Below are positions 53,944 to 64,000 of a DNA stretch of 64,000 bases, piece by piece. A program made the position numbers and the translations under genes. Numbering within the stretch: the stretch's first letter is position 1; each line of letters starts with the position of its first letter. The notes below the pieces were generated by a model. That model had not been told where the DNA came from. It worked only from the letters and a program-made list of their open reading frames with translations, and made no database searches. The stretch is from Morganella psychrotolerans (GTDB lineage: Bacteria > Pseudomonadota > Gammaproteobacteria > Enterobacterales > Enterobacteriaceae), in NCBI RefSeq assembly GCF_001676055.1, contig NZ_LZEX01000012.1, forward strand, positions 248,001 through 312,000, read 5' to 3'.

Positions 53944-54954
53944 ATGTATTATCCGTTAGTCAGGAAGGCGCTGTTCCGCCTTGATCCCGAACGCGCCCAC
54001 GAATTTACCTTTCAGCAACTCAAACGCCTTTCCCGTTCTCCTTTACGTTTTCTTATTCAGCAAAATGTTGCCACCAAACCGGTACAGTGCATGGGGCTCT
54101 CTTTTAAAAATCCGCTGGGGTTAGCCGCGGGTCTTGATAAAGACGGTGAATGTATTGAGGCTTTTGATGCAATGGGCTTTGGTTTTGTTGAAGTCGGTAC
54201 GGTGACACCCAAACCACAGGCGGGAAATGATAAACCGCGTCTGTTCCGTATTGTTGAAGCCGAAGGGCTTATTAACCGGATGGGCTTTAATAATCTCGGG
54301 GTGGATAACCTGGTTGAGAATATTAAACAGGCACGTTTCGGGGGTGTTCTTGGTATTAATATCGGTAAGAATAAAGATACACCGGTTGAGCAGGGCAAAG
54401 ATGACTATCTGATTTGTATGGATAAAGTATATGCTCACGCCGGTTATATCGCTGTTAATATTTCCTCACCGAATACCCCGGGATTACGCAGTCTGCAATA
54501 CGGCGATATGCTGGATGAATTACTGACTGCGATTAAAATTAAACAGCAGGAATTACATCAGCTGCATCAGAAATATGTTCCGGTTGCCGTAAAAATTGCC
54601 CCGGACTTAACAACAGATGAATTAATTCAGGTGGCTGACAGTCTGGTCAGACATAATATTGATGGTGTTATTGCCACCAATACCACATTAGATCGCTCTT
54701 TAGTGCAGGGATTAAATCACTGTAATGAAACCGGCGGATTAAGTGGCCGCCCGGTTCAGAGTAAAAGCACTGAAATTATTCGTCTGTTATCAAAAGAGCT
54801 GAACGGTAAATTACCGATTATCGGTGTCGGCGGAATTGATTCACTGGTTGCCGCGCGGGAAAAAATGGATGCAGGTGCATCATTGATCCAGATTTATTCA
54901 GGATTTATCTACCACGGACCCAAATTAATTAAAAATATTGTAAATTGTATCTGA
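53944..54954 (+). CDS. pyrD: Dihydroorotate dehydrogenase (quinone)
   Basis: Class 2, membrane-associated flavoenzyme of pyrimidine synthesis; it oxidises dihydroorotate and passes electrons to quinone. 336 residues, the E. coli length. The N-terminal amphipathic segment ([20 protein letters not shown]) is the quinone/membrane-binding part. Conserved segments include [32 protein letters not shown] with the catalytic serine, and IGVGGIDS for FMN. zapC follows, as in E. coli. Confidence 0.98.
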   Translation: MYYPLVRKALFRLDPERAHEFTFQQLKRLSRSPLRFLIQQNVATKPVQCMGLSFKNPLGLAAGLDKDGECIEAFDAMGFGFVEVGTVTPKPQAGNDKPRLFRIVEAEGLINRMGFNNLGVDNLVENIKQARFGGVLGINIGKNKDTPVEQGKDDYLICMDKVYAHAGYIAVNISSPNTPGLRSLQYGDMLDELLTAIKIKQQELHQLHQKYVPVAVKIAPDLTTDELIQVADSLVRHNIDGVIATNTTLDRSLVQGLNHCNETGGLSGRPVQSKSTEIIRLLSKELNGKLPIIGVGGIDSLVAAREKMDAGASLIQIYSGFIYHGPKLIKNIVNCI

Positions 54955-54973
54955 TTTTAAGATTTATCTTTCT

Positions 54974-55004
54974 GAGGGGGTTTATTTTTGCCCCCGTTTC
55001 TTTT
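54974..55004 (+). terminator. Probable pyrD terminator
   Basis: Hairpin with GGGGG / CCCCC arms and a 10-base T-rich loop, followed by GTTTCTTTT. Confidence 0.65.
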
Positions 55005-55138
55005 ATATTTTAAGATGTTGCTCATAAATTATCATTATCCGGCAGCACACGTTAAAGTTATTAATAAATTTTAATTATTTTATTCAATATGAAGTGGCTA
55101 TTTATCGCTGACCCGATATTAGCCGGGAATGTGATCAG

Positions 55139-55684
55139 ATGAAAATAAAACCTGACGATCAATGGCAGTGGTATTATGATGATACGCATGAGCGTATTAT
55201 GCTCGATCTTGCCAACGGAATGGTATTCCGCTCCCATTTTGCACCACGCCTGCTGGCGCCGTATGCCCGGTGTCACAGTCCGTTTTCTGTTGATGATGCC
55301 GCTTTATTTGTCATCTTCGACGAACAGATTAAAAAATTAAATATCCCGGCGCAGCAGTGTGCAGAATTAACACTCAATGCTTTAATTGCGTCCCGGTTTT
55401 TAAAACCACAGATGCCGAAGAGCTGGTATTTTTCATTATGCTGCGCGATGGCAAAACCGGCGCAGGGACAAATTGTTGAAGTCGTGCTGGATAACACCCG
55501 GCAGCGGAGTTGTTTTATTGTCGCGGAAGCGGGTGAGAATGCCAGTTTGTGTTTACTGGTCGACCCTGAACTGCAATTAAATGATCGTACCATGTCCTTT
55601 TGTGATCCGATAAAGATCATGAACGATCGTTTATTATCCCGCAAATCAATACAACGAAGTCTGTTAATGGGTAAAGCGGTTTGA
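55139..55684 (+). CDS. zapC: Cell division protein ZapC
   Basis: Cytoplasmic FtsZ-associated protein that promotes Z-ring bundling. 181 residues (E. coli 180). The N-terminus MKIKPDDQWQWYYDDTHERI and segments MLDLANGMVFRS, KPQMPKSW and DPIKIMNDRL align with E. coli ZapC. It is followed by a full-length ERIC element, so its transcript may carry that hairpin at the 3' end. Confidence 0.96.
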   Translation: MKIKPDDQWQWYYDDTHERIMLDLANGMVFRSHFAPRLLAPYARCHSPFSVDDAALFVIFDEQIKKLNIPAQQCAELTLNALIASRFLKPQMPKSWYFSLCCAMAKPAQGQIVEVVLDNTRQRSCFIVAEAGENASLCLLVDPELQLNDRTMSFCDPIKIMNDRLLSRKSIQRSLLMGKAV

Positions 55685-55708
55685 CGGTGATAATACCGGA
55701 AAGACAAT

Positions 55709-55835
55709 TATACCCTTATTCATTCAAACTGCAGGTTCGTTGGCTGCGCTCAAATAGCCGGGTCACATAGTTTATCTATGCTTCCCGTCTATTTTCCCTT
55801 GCCGCCTTCCTGCAACTTGAATGACGTTGGGTATA
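55709..55835 (+). repeat. Full-length ERIC element (127 bases)
   Basis: Exactly 127 bases from TATACCCTTATTCATTCAAA to TTGAATGACGTTGGGTATA, the standard ERIC length, with TATACCC...GGGTATA ends. The centre GCCGGGTCACATAGTTTATCT then ATGCTTCCCGTC is a degraded palindrome compared with the copies at 49324 and 53673. It lies in the 3' region between zapC and the convergent ycbX. Confidence 0.92.
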
Positions 55836-55910
55836 GATATAATTTACTGATCACCGGTGATCGTATCGTATTAAAATGATCCGGTGTTTATATACAAGTT
55901 ACGCCAAGTA

Positions 55911-55952
55911 AAATACCCCCGGGCGGATTAATCTGCCTGAGGGTATTTTTTT
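55911..55952 (-). terminator. ycbX terminator
   Basis: Outer arms AAATACCC / GGGTATTT enclose an inner GGGCGG...CTGCC stem, with a T7 run on the plus side and an A/T flank on the other. It fits ycbX on the minus strand and could also stop leftover zapC transcripts. Confidence 0.75.
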
Positions 55953-55957
55953 ATCTG

Positions 55958-57085
55958 TTATTTGCCGTGACGAATTGTAATATTGGTTTTTGGAATACAA
56001 CTGCATGCCAGAATATCGCCGTTTCTTTTTATTGCTCCGGCTTTCAGTGGTGTTACCTCACCGGACAACAGCGTCACTTTACAACTGCCGCAGACACCCG
56101 CACGGCAGGAGTAAGGAATGGAAACCTGATGCGCTTCCAGTTGTTCCAGCAGGACATGCTGATTATTCACCGCATACTCTTTATCGTTAAACGTCATCGT
56201 CAGCATGGCTTGCGGCTGCGCTGTAACGGGCTGAACGCTCGCAATCTCCTGCTCCTGATACTGACGCGGCGGGCAGGTTTCCAAAACTGTCACCGTATCG
56301 CCGACCTGAATAACACCGGTATTGCGGGCGATGGCATTCATGCCGAAATCCACATCATTTTTATCCGCTGCGGTTCTGAAGGTCTGTAAAGTGTGCAGCG
56401 GCTCCATCTGCGGGTGTTTTTCGCCTTTATCTGTACTGATTGTTGTGAAAATACAGCGGCTGCACGGTTTTTTCAGGTCAAATATCACATCGCCAATCCG
56501 GATCACTTTCCAGCTGTCTTCGGCAAAGGCGTCTGCGCCGGTGACAATAATATTACCGCGGAACTGTTCAATTTTAATCGCGGCACTGCACCGCTTCTGC
56601 AGCGCCTGAAAAGAGGCTTCATTTACAATCAGATACGGATAGCCGTCGGCAAAGGATACCGGGCTGTCCGGGGAGAGCTTCACGCGCCGGGTGGAGTGCG
56701 GGCTGAGCCAGCGCAACTGAACCGGGATATCAAAGAACTGACACAGCCACTGGTTAATTTTTTCCGGGGCAATGAGTGAGGTAAAATGATTTCCCCAGAC
56801 TTCGCATGCCAGACTCTCCGGCAGAAAATCATCATATAAAATAGTGGCGCTGCTGCCGTCCGGGCTGCGCAGGTAAATACCATTGTTCAGCAGTGCCGGG
56901 GTGAACAGCACCATTTGCGGATAACGGCGGGCGGTCAGAAATTTTCCGTCTTCGTCAGTTATCATAAAATTGCGGTCAAAACTCAGCCCGGTGTCCCCGG
57001 CATAGCTCTGCGACAGGCGCACGCCTTTCATTGATTTTACCGGGAAGGTATATAAACGGGAGAGTGTGATGGCTGTTTTTGTCAT
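55958..57085 (-). CDS. ycbX: YcbX, MOSC-domain molybdoenzyme with ferredoxin domain
   Basis: Molybdenum cofactor enzyme of the MOSC family; the E. coli protein detoxifies N-hydroxylated base analogues. 375 residues (E. coli 369). The beta-barrel MOSC N-terminal domain begins LSRLYTFPVKSMKGVRLSQS. The MOSC core contains the Mo-ligand cysteine region (KKPCSRCIFTTI). The C-terminal 2Fe-2S ferredoxin domain has CRAGVCGSC and a last cysteine in ILACSCIPK. It is divergent from rlmKL. Confidence 0.96.
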   Translation of the reverse strand: MTKTAITLSRLYTFPVKSMKGVRLSQSYAGDTGLSFDRNFMITDEDGKFLTARRYPQMVLFTPALLNNGIYLRSPDGSSATILYDDFLPESLACEVWGNHFTSLIAPEKINQWLCQFFDIPVQLRWLSPHSTRRVKLSPDSPVSFADGYPYLIVNEASFQALQKRCSAAIKIEQFRGNIIVTGADAFAEDSWKVIRIGDVIFDLKKPCSRCIFTTISTDKGEKHPQMEPLHTLQTFRTAADKNDVDFGMNAIARNTGVIQVGDTVTVLETCPPRQYQEQEIASVQPVTAQPQAMLTMTFNDKEYAVNNQHVLLEQLEAHQVSIPYSCRAGVCGSCKVTLLSGEVTPLKAGAIKRNGDILACSCIPKTNITIRHGK

Positions 57086-57188
57086 AGTTATCCATTCTTT
57101 TCGTTGTTATCGGTAAATACCACAGTGGCATCCGGGGTTGCCGGGAAAAAGGTGAACGTCAATTTTATGATTTAACGCCCGGATCCGC

Positions 57189-57194
57189 TATAAT
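57189..57194 (+). promoter_or_regulatory. Probable -10 box of rlmKL
   Basis: A perfect TATAAT lies 32 bases before the rlmKL start. The matching -35 region about 17 bases upstream (TGATTT/ATGATT) is weak. Confidence 0.5.
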
Positions 57195-57225
57195 GCGCTC
57201 CAAATTTTTATTTCAACGGTAAACC

Positions 57226-59343
57226 ATGATGAACACGTATTTTGCCAGCACCGCCCGTGGGCTGGAAGAGCTTTTAAAAACTGAATTAGCAACACTGGGT
57301 GCGCAAGACCTAAGCATTGCGCAGGGTGGTGTTCATTTTCGTGCTTCACCGCGTACCATGTACGAATGCCTGATGTGGAGCCGTCTGGCATCCCGTATTT
57401 TATTACCGCTGAATGAGTTCGATGTCTACAGCGATTTAGATCTTTATCTCGCGGTGCAATCAATAGACTGGCCGTCTGTCTTTACGGTGGATAAAACCTT
57501 TGCCGTGCATTTTAACGGCACTAATGATGAAATCCGTAACAGTCAGTACGGCGCGCTGAAAGTGAAAGATGCTATCGTCGACAGCTTTACCCGCAAAATT
57601 GATGCGCGTCCTGATGTGGCAAAACAGCAGCCTGATATCCGTATCAATGTGTATCTGAATAAAGAAAAAGCATCGCTGGCCATCGATCTCAGCGGCGATT
57701 CCCTGCATATCCGTGGTTACCGTGAACTGGCAGGCCAGGCACCGCTGAAAGAAAATCTGGCGGCAGCGATTGTTCTGCGTTCCGGCTGGCAGAAGGACAC
57801 CCCGATGGTGGATCCGATGTGCGGCTCCGGCACACTGTTGATTGAAGCGGCAATGATGGCGGCTGATTGTGCGCCCGGTCTGAACCGTACTCACTGGGGC
57901 TTTGAAGCCTGGAGCAGCCATGACAGCGCTATCTGGGAATCCGTCCGCGCAGAAGCCCGTGAGCGGGCCAATGCAGGTGTTGTCAGTGCCACGGCGCGGT
58001 TTTTCGGGTCGGATACCGACAAGCGTGTGCTGGATATGGCGCGTGCCAATGCCCGCCGTGCCGGTGTGGATAAACTGATTACATTTCAGCAGAAAGATGC
58101 CACCAAACTGGAAAACCCGCTGCCGGAAGGACCAAAAGGCACGATTATTTCCAACCCGCCATACGGCGAGCGTCTGGAAAGCGAACCGGCACTGATTGCG
58201 CTGCACAGTGTGTTCAGCCGGGTTGTCCGTACCCGTTTCCCGGGCTGGCGTTTATCTATGTTCAGTGGTTCACCGGAACTGCTCAGCAGCCTGCAATTAC
58301 GCGCAGAGCGCGAATTTAAAGCGAAAAATGGTCCGCTGGACTGCGTACAGAAAAACTATCAGTTAAGTGAAACACCACCGGCGGGTGCGCAGGATATTGG
58401 TTCAGATTTCGCAAACCGTCTGCGTAAGAATGAGAAAAAACTGGCAAAATGGGCGAAGCAGGAAGGTGTTGAGTGTTATCGTCTGTACGATGCAGATTTG
58501 CCGGAGTATAATGTTGCAGTCGATCGCTATGCCGATTATGTCGTGGTTCAGGAGTATGCTCCGCCGAAAACGATTGACCCGAACAAAGCGCGTCAGCGTC
58601 TGTTTGATGTGATCAGCGCAACACTTGCGGTGCTGGAACTGCCGGCGAATCAGCTTGTTTTAAAAACCCGTCAGCGTCAGAAAGGCAAACAGCAATATGA
58701 AAAGCTGGATGAGAAAAAGAACAGTTTCCTGGTAAAAGAGTATAACGCACAGTTATGGGTTAACCTGACTGATTACCTGGACACCGGTTTGTTCCTTGAC
58801 CATCGTATTGCCCGTAAAATGTTGGGGCAGATGAGTAAAGGTAAAGATTTCCTTAATCTGTTTGCCTACACCGGCTCTGCGACCGTTCATGCCGGGCTTG
58901 GCGGGGCACGCACCACCACATCCGTGGATATGTCACGCACCTATCTGGAGTGGGCGGAACGTAATTTACAAAGTAACGGACTGAGCGGCAGACAGCACCG
59001 TCTGGTGCAGGCTGACTGCCTGAGCTGGCTGGCGCAGACCCCGGAACAATTTGATTTGATCTTTATTGATCCGCCGACATTTTCTAACTCAAAACGCATG
59101 GAAGACACCTTTGACGTCCAGCGCGACCACATCATGCTGATGAAACAGCTGAAACGTCTGCTGCGCCGGGGCGGAACACTGATGTTCTCCAATAACAAAC
59201 GTGGTTTTAAATTAGATCAGGCGGGGATGGATGAAGCCGGGCTGGTGGCACAGGAAATCACCGCCAAAACACAATCACAGGATTTTGCACGTAACCGTCA
59301 GATTCATAACTGCTGGCTAATCCGCCACGCAGGCGAGGAATAA
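57226..59343 (+). CDS. rlmKL: Bifunctional 23S rRNA methyltransferase RlmKL
   Basis: Fused enzyme that methylates 23S rRNA at G2445 (m2G, RlmL half) and G2069 (m7G, RlmK half). 705 residues (E. coli 702). N-terminal THUMP domain; RlmL catalytic motif SNPPYGERL with [13 protein letters not shown] for SAM binding; RlmK half with [20 protein letters not shown] and [13 protein letters not shown]. The start may be either of two adjacent ATG codons (57226 or 57229). uup follows after 7 bases. Confidence 0.97.
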   Translation: MMNTYFASTARGLEELLKTELATLGAQDLSIAQGGVHFRASPRTMYECLMWSRLASRILLPLNEFDVYSDLDLYLAVQSIDWPSVFTVDKTFAVHFNGTNDEIRNSQYGALKVKDAIVDSFTRKIDARPDVAKQQPDIRINVYLNKEKASLAIDLSGDSLHIRGYRELAGQAPLKENLAAAIVLRSGWQKDTPMVDPMCGSGTLLIEAAMMAADCAPGLNRTHWGFEAWSSHDSAIWESVRAEARERANAGVVSATARFFGSDTDKRVLDMARANARRAGVDKLITFQQKDATKLENPLPEGPKGTIISNPPYGERLESEPALIALHSVFSRVVRTRFPGWRLSMFSGSPELLSSLQLRAEREFKAKNGPLDCVQKNYQLSETPPAGAQDIGSDFANRLRKNEKKLAKWAKQEGVECYRLYDADLPEYNVAVDRYADYVVVQEYAPPKTIDPNKARQRLFDVISATLAVLELPANQLVLKTRQRQKGKQQYEKLDEKKNSFLVKEYNAQLWVNLTDYLDTGLFLDHRIARKMLGQMSKGKDFLNLFAYTGSATVHAGLGGARTTTSVDMSRTYLEWAERNLQSNGLSGRQHRLVQADCLSWLAQTPEQFDLIFIDPPTFSNSKRMEDTFDVQRDHIMLMKQLKRLLRRGGTLMFSNNKRGFKLDQAGMDEAGLVAQEITAKTQSQDFARNRQIHNCWLIRHAGEE

Positions 59344-59350
59344 CAGAACT

Positions 59351-61267
59351 ATGTCGTTGATTAATATGGCGGGCGCCTGGCTCGCATTCAGTGATGCTCC
59401 GTTGCTGGAAAATACCGAAATCCACATCGAAGCAAATGAGCGTGTCTGTCTGGTCGGACGTAACGGGGCGGGAAAATCCACCCTGATGCGCGTTCTGACC
59501 AAAGAGCAGCCTCTGGATGATGGTACAGTGACCTATGAGCAGGATCTGATTGTCTCCCGCTTACAGCAGGATCCGCCGCGTGATGTGGAAGGTACTGTGT
59601 TTGATTTTGTCGCCGAAGGGGTGGCAGAGCAGGCTAAACATATCAAAGCGTATCATCAGATCTCAAAACTGGTGGAAACGGATCCGAGTGATAAAAATCT
59701 GTCAAAAATGGCAGATTTACAGGAAATTCTCGATACTCAGAATTTATGGCTGCTGGACAGCCGTATTTCAGATGTGATTGCCCATCTGGAATTACCGGCA
59801 GAAGAGACACTTTCTGCGCTCTCCGGGGGCTGGCTGCGTAAAGCTGCGCTGGGACGTGCACTGGTCTGCGGACCGGGTGTACTGTTTCTCGATGAACCGA
59901 CCAACCACCTGGACATCGAAACCATTCAGTGGCTGGAAGGTTTCCTGAAAAGCTTCGGCGGCAGTATCGTCTTTATTTCCCATGACCGCTCTTTTATCCG
60001 CAATATGGCGACGCGGATTATCGATCTGGATCGCGGTAAACTGGCGTCCTGGCCGGGCAGTTATGATGAATACCTGGTAGGAAAAGAAGAAGCCCTGCGC
60101 GTGGAAGAGATGCAGAATGCAGAATTTGACCGCAAACTGGCGCAGGAAGAAGTATGGATCCGCCAGGGCATCAAAGCCCGGCGCACCCGTAACGAAGGGC
60201 GTGTCCGTGCGCTGAAAGCACTGCGTAATGAACGTGCCGATCGCCGTGAGGTGATGGGCAAAGCGAAAATGCAGGTGGAAGAAGCAACGCGCTCCGGCAA
60301 AATAGTGTTTGAAATCGAAAATATCAGCTACGGTATTGATGGTAAAAAACTGGTCAGTGATTTCAGTGCGCAGGTGCTGCGCGGTGATAAAATTGCGCTG
60401 GTCGGACCGAACGGCTGCGGAAAAACCACTCTGCTGAAACTGATGCTCGGTGATCTGCAACCGGACAGTGGCAGTGTGCATTGCGGAACAAAACTGGAAG
60501 TCGCGTATTTTGACCAGCACCGCGCCGCATTAGATCCGGATAAAACCGTGATGGACAACCTGGCGGAAGGCAAGCAGGAAGTGATGGTGAACGGCAAGCC
60601 GCGCCATGTGCTCGGGTATTTACAGGAATTCCTGTTCCACCCGAAACGTGCGATGACACCAGTTCGTGCGCTGTCCGGCGGTGAGCGTAACCGTCTGTTA
60701 CTTGCCCGGTTATTCCTGAAACCGAGTAATCTTTTGATCCTCGATGAACCGACCAACGACCTTGATGTCGAAACGCTGGAGCTGCTTGAAGAGCTGGTGG
60801 ACGGTTATCAGGGCACAGTGCTGCTGGTCAGCCATGACCGTCAGTTTGTGGACAACAGTGTTACCGAATGCTGGATTTTTGAAGGCGACGGCACGATTGA
60901 ACGCTTTGTCGGCGGCTATTTTGACGCACAGCAGCAGCGCAGCCAGGTTCAGACACTGAAAGCTCCGGCAGAGAAAAAATCACAGCCGGCGCCGGAAGAA
61001 AAACGTACCGATAACATTAAAAAAGCAAATACTTCTGCGAAATTAAGTTATAAATTACAACGGGAGCTGGAACAGCTGCCTGCACTGCTTGAATCCCTCG
61101 ACGAGGAAATTCAGCAGTTACAAAGCAAGGTGGCAGCGCCTGAGTTTTTTAATCAGTCGCGCGAAGAAACCGATAAAGTTCTGACGTTGTTAGCTGAAAA
61201 AGAGCATGCGCTGGAAGTGGCGTTTGATCGGTGGCAGACGTTGGAATCAATGCAGAGCGGGAGCTGA
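59351..61267 (+). CDS. uup: ABC-F ATPase Uup
   Basis: Cytoplasmic ABC-F protein with two ATPase domains, linked to ribosome function and to precise excision of transposons. 638 residues. Domain 1: GRNGAGKST, LSGGWLRKAALGRAL. Domain 2: GPNGCGKTT, LSGGERNRLLLARLF, LILDEPTNDLD. A C-terminal coiled coil (about residues 560-635, LQRELEQLPALLESLDEEIQ) is the DNA/RNA-binding tail. Probably co-transcribed with rlmKL. Confidence 0.97.
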   Translation: MSLINMAGAWLAFSDAPLLENTEIHIEANERVCLVGRNGAGKSTLMRVLTKEQPLDDGTVTYEQDLIVSRLQQDPPRDVEGTVFDFVAEGVAEQAKHIKAYHQISKLVETDPSDKNLSKMADLQEILDTQNLWLLDSRISDVIAHLELPAEETLSALSGGWLRKAALGRALVCGPGVLFLDEPTNHLDIETIQWLEGFLKSFGGSIVFISHDRSFIRNMATRIIDLDRGKLASWPGSYDEYLVGKEEALRVEEMQNAEFDRKLAQEEVWIRQGIKARRTRNEGRVRALKALRNERADRREVMGKAKMQVEEATRSGKIVFEIENISYGIDGKKLVSDFSAQVLRGDKIALVGPNGCGKTTLLKLMLGDLQPDSGSVHCGTKLEVAYFDQHRAALDPDKTVMDNLAEGKQEVMVNGKPRHVLGYLQEFLFHPKRAMTPVRALSGGERNRLLLARLFLKPSNLLILDEPTNDLDVETLELLEELVDGYQGTVLLVSHDRQFVDNSVTECWIFEGDGTIERFVGGYFDAQQQRSQVQTLKAPAEKKSQPAPEEKRTDNIKKANTSAKLSYKLQRELEQLPALLESLDEEIQQLQSKVAAPEFFNQSREETDKVLTLLAEKEHALEVAFDRWQTLESMQSGS

Positions 61268-61303
61268 TCCCGCCTGTGATGACTCCGGAGAAATAACGTA
61301 ACA

Positions 61304-62587
61304 GTGTGTGCTCATCATTCACATGATTCTGACATGGTGCTGTGTCCGCAGTGCGACCTGGTGGTTGATGTCCCTGAGCTTGCCCGGGGAATGAAAGCCG
61401 AATGTCCGCGCTGCCACACACACCTGACTGCCCGCTGGCGTGAACCACGTCGTCAGCCGCTGATGTATGCTCTCTGCGGCCTGGTGATGTTTGTTCTGGC
61501 CGGCATGTTCCCGTTTGTCTCGATGAAAGTGGCGGGCATTGAGAGTGAAATCACGATTTATCAGATACCGACAGTGATGTTGGGTGATAATTATGCTGAG
61601 CTGGCACTCTTCTTTATGGCATTTGTTCTGGCGGTTCCTGTGTATTGCCTCGCAGCGATTACCTTGCTGTGTAACGGGATCCGCCTGCCCCGGTGGTTAG
61701 CTGTACCCATGACCAAACTGCTTTTCCGGCTGCGCACCTGGTGTATGGCGGAAATTTTTCTGGCGGGTGTCCTTGTCAGCTTTGTGAAACTGATGGCTTA
61801 CGGGGATATCGGGCTGGGCATGAGTTTTCTGCCGTACTGCCTGTTTTGTGTGATGCAGGTGAGGGCGTTTCAGTGCCTTGATAAACACTGGATCTGGGAA
61901 CGGATAGCACCGCGTCCTGCTCTGTCTGTCCCGTTGATTGCAGGAAAAGGCGGGCTGGCGCAGGGCGTGCGGTTGTGCGGCACCTGTCAGGCTATTCTGC
62001 CGGCAGGTATGCGGGAGTGTCCGCGTTGTCACAGCAAAGGACATGCACGGCGGCCGAACAGTCTGCAACTGACCCTGGCACTGTTATTTACCTCACTGAT
62101 TTTATATATCCCGGCGAATCTGCTGCCGATTATGATCACTGAAACACTGGGTAACGGATTTGGCTCAACCATTATGGCGGGGGTTATCCTGCTCTGGGGA
62201 GACGGTTCTTATCCGGTGGCGATGGTTATTTTTATTGCCAGTATTATGGTGCCGAGCCTGAAAATGCTGGCGATAGGCTGGTTATGTCTCGATGCCAAAG
62301 GTTACGGGATGCGTGATCCGGGCCGGATGCACTTTATTTATGAAATGGTGGAATTTGTCGGGCGCTGGTCCATGATCGACGTTTTCGTGATCGCGGTGCT
62401 GGCGGCATTAGTCCGGATGGGACGCCTGATGAGTATTTATCCTGATATTGGTGTGATTTTATTTGCGCTGGTGGTTGTCCTGACGATGATCGCCGCCGAA
62501 ATGTTCGACCCGCGCCTGACGTGGGATCGACGTGATAAACAACGGGCGAAGTCTTCAGAGGAGCCTCAGCTTGAACGACAAAAATGA
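61304..62587 (+). CDS. pqiA: Intermembrane transport protein PqiA
   Basis: Inner-membrane partner of the PqiB MCE protein in lipid transport between the membranes. 427 residues. GTG start at 61304 (MCAHHSHDSDMVLCPQC) aligns with E. coli MCEHH; its ribosome binding site is poor. Two zinc-ribbon motifs (CPQC...CPRC at residues 14-36 and CGTC...CPRC near 225-243) each precede a block of about four membrane helices, the usual duplicated PqiA layout. Its end overlaps pqiB by 17 bases. Confidence 0.95.
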   Translation: MCAHHSHDSDMVLCPQCDLVVDVPELARGMKAECPRCHTHLTARWREPRRQPLMYALCGLVMFVLAGMFPFVSMKVAGIESEITIYQIPTVMLGDNYAELALFFMAFVLAVPVYCLAAITLLCNGIRLPRWLAVPMTKLLFRLRTWCMAEIFLAGVLVSFVKLMAYGDIGLGMSFLPYCLFCVMQVRAFQCLDKHWIWERIAPRPALSVPLIAGKGGLAQGVRLCGTCQAILPAGMRECPRCHSKGHARRPNSLQLTLALLFTSLILYIPANLLPIMITETLGNGFGSTIMAGVILLWGDGSYPVAMVIFIASIMVPSLKMLAIGWLCLDAKGYGMRDPGRMHFIYEMVEFVGRWSMIDVFVIAVLAALVRMGRLMSIYPDIGVILFALVVVLTMIAAEMFDPRLTWDRRDKQRAKSSEEPQLERQK

Positions 62588-64000
62588 TGATTTGACAGAC
62601 TCAGATGCAGACAGCCTGACGGACGCGAAAGTCAGTAAACTGAAAAGCTGGTCACCGGTCTGGATTATCCCCATCGTCACGGTGCTGATCGGTGCCTGGA
62701 TCCTCATCAGCCATTTTCGCGGGCAGGGACCGGAGATCACGCTGATAACCTATAATGCGGAAGGGGTTGAAGCCGGGAAAACCAAGATCAAAAGCCGCAG
62801 CGTGGATGTTGGTGTGGTGGAAAGCGTTATGCTGGATCAAAGCTACAGCCGCGTTATCATCAAAGCACGTCTGAATGCGGAAATGAAAGATGTGCTGCGC
62901 AAAGATACGGCGTTCTGGGTTGTCAAGCCGACTGTCGGACGTGAAGGCGTCAGCGGGCTGGGCACTCTGTTGTCCGGTGCGTATATCCAGGTGCAACCGG
63001 CAAAAACCGGGGCTGTGAGCGAAGAATTTGAGCTGCTCGATTCTCCACCGCTTGCCGCACCCGATGCAAAAGGGATCCGCGTGATATTGACCAGCCAGCA
63101 GGCCGGTCAGCTTAATCCGGGTGATGCGGTACTGTTTCGCGGATTCCGTGTCGGCTCTGTGGAAACAGCCGAATTTAATCTCGAAGAACGCGATATGCAG
63201 TATGAACTGTTTATCAATGCGCCTTATGACAAACTGATCACCACAAATGTCCGTTTCTGGAAAGACAGCGGCATCTCCTTTGATATGTCCTCACAGGGCG
63301 TAAGTGTGCAGATGGGCTCTTTATCAACGCTGTTCAGCGGTGGTGTCAGCTTTGATGTGCCGGATGGCTGGCAGCCGGGCGAAGAAGTAAACCCGAAAAC
63401 GCTGTTTAAACTGTTTGATAACCAGAAAAATACACAGAACTCACTGTATACCCAGTATAAAAGTTATCTGCTGTTCTTCTCTGACTCTGTCCGTGGTTTA
63501 TCGCCGGGCGCTCCGGTGGAGTTCCGCGGTATTCGTTTGGGAACCGTGGCACAGGTGCCTTTCTATGCGAAAGGGCTGGCACAGACATTTGATCAGGACT
63601 TCCGTATCCCGGTGCTTATCCATATTGAACCGGAACGTTTTGAGAAAGATGTCGGTAAGGGCTTCAAGCTGGAAAAAGAGCTGCAAACCGCACTTCAGCA
63701 AGGGCTGCGTGCTTCTCTGAAATCCGGCAATCTGCTGACGGGCGCACTGTATATTGATCTCGATTTCTATCCGGAGCAGGATGCCTGGAAAGCGCCGCTG
63801 AGTATCTCTGATTATGAAGTTCTGCCGACCACCAGTGGCGGATTGGTTCAGCTGCAACAGAAAGTCCTTGCTGCACTGGATAAAATCAACGGTATGCCGA
63901 TTGAGCCGATGATGAAACAGGCAACAGATACGCTGCGTGCCAGTGAAAAAACGATTGCGGAAGCACAAAAAACCTTGTCTGAGCTGAATGGATTACTGGG
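62571..64000 (+). CDS. pqiB: Intermembrane transport protein PqiB (cut by window end)
   Basis: MCE-family protein that spans the periplasm as a needle-like tube for lipid transfer. The start is TTG at 62571 with GAGGAG 7-8 bases upstream, inside the pqiA 3' end. One N-terminal membrane segment (VWIIPIVTVLIGAWILI) is followed by MCE domains: ITLITYNAEGVEAGKTKIKS is the first, VILTSQQAGQLNPGDAVLFR the second, and YLLFFSDSVRGLSPGAPVEF the third. The last visible part enters the long C-terminal coiled coil. 476 codons are present and the frame is open throughout; the stop lies beyond the window. Confidence 0.95.
   Translation, partial: MNDKNDDLTDSDADSLTDAKVSKLKSWSPVWIIPIVTVLIGAWILISHFRGQGPEITLITYNAEGVEAGKTKIKSRSVDVGVVESVMLDQSYSRVIIKARLNAEMKDVLRKDTAFWVVKPTVGREGVSGLGTLLSGAYIQVQPAKTGAVSEEFELLDSPPLAAPDAKGIRVILTSQQAGQLNPGDAVLFRGFRVGSVETAEFNLEERDMQYELFINAPYDKLITTNVRFWKDSGISFDMSSQGVSVQMGSLSTLFSGGVSFDVPDGWQPGEEVNPKTLFKLFDNQKNTQNSLYTQYKSYLLFFSDSVRGLSPGAPVEFRGIRLGTVAQVPFYAKGLAQTFDQDFRIPVLIHIEPERFEKDVGKGFKLEKELQTALQQGLRASLKSGNLLTGALYIDLDFYPEQDAWKAPLSISDYEVLPTTSGGLVQLQQKVLAALDKINGMPIEPMMKQATDTLRASEKTIAEAQKTLSELNGLL

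Overview
The window is a stretch of enterobacterial core chromosome. Gene order and protein sequences fit Morganellaceae, most likely Morganella morganii or a close relative. The order trxB-lrp-ftsK-lolA-rarA-serS, pflA-pflB-focA-ycaO-serC-aroA-cmk-rpsA-ihfB-comEC-msbA-lpxK-ycaR-kdsB, elyC-cmoM-mukFEB, ldtD-mepK-gloC-aspC-ompF-asnS-pncB-pepN and pyrD-zapC-ycbX-rlmKL-uup-pqiAB is the Escherichia coli 20-22 minute region with several E. coli genes missing. The organism is inferred from remembered E. coli sequences and from a class B phosphatase resembling the Morganella NapA type. No database search was run.

Layout. 1-9 kb: thioredoxin reductase (cut by the window edge), Lrp, the FtsK translocase, LolA, RarA and seryl-tRNA synthetase. 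9-10.2 kb: a lone accessory gene on the minus strand encoding an ExoY/edema-factor-family nucleotidyl cyclase toxin, lying between two terminators. 10.3-16.5 kb: the anaerobic pyruvate formate-lyase block (pflA, pflB, focA) and ycaO on the minus strand. 16.9-29.6 kb: serine, aromatic and nucleotide metabolism, ribosomal protein S1, IHF-beta, ComEC, lipid A/Kdo genes and a divergent cold-shock-like protein. 29.6-38 kb: envelope gene elyC and the overlapping cmoM-mukF-mukE-mukB condensin operon. 38-39.7 kb: two accessory genes (an isochorismatase-like hydrolase and a class B acid phosphatase) inserted between mukB and ldtD. 39.8-64 kb: peptidoglycan enzymes, aspC, an OmpF-type porin, asnS, pncB, pepN, a TPM-domain membrane protein, pyrD, zapC, ycbX, rlmKL, uup and pqiAB (pqiB cut by the window end). 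No tRNA, rRNA, insertion sequence, integrase or CRISPR array was recognised.

Three things stand out. First, the ExoY-like toxin gene is off its expected frame at an A8 tract. Second, four genes carry five apparent single-base indels in all: ftsK (two), exoY-like, rpsA and comEC. Three of the five lie in homopolymers and two of the genes are normally essential, so base-calling error is the first explanation; slippage at the two 8-nt tracts is the interesting alternative. Third, there are six copies of an ERIC-type palindromic repeat (two full length, three with the centre deleted, one lacking an end) and a separate, strongly structured intergenic element at about 52.1 kb whose hairpin loops carry GGA motifs.
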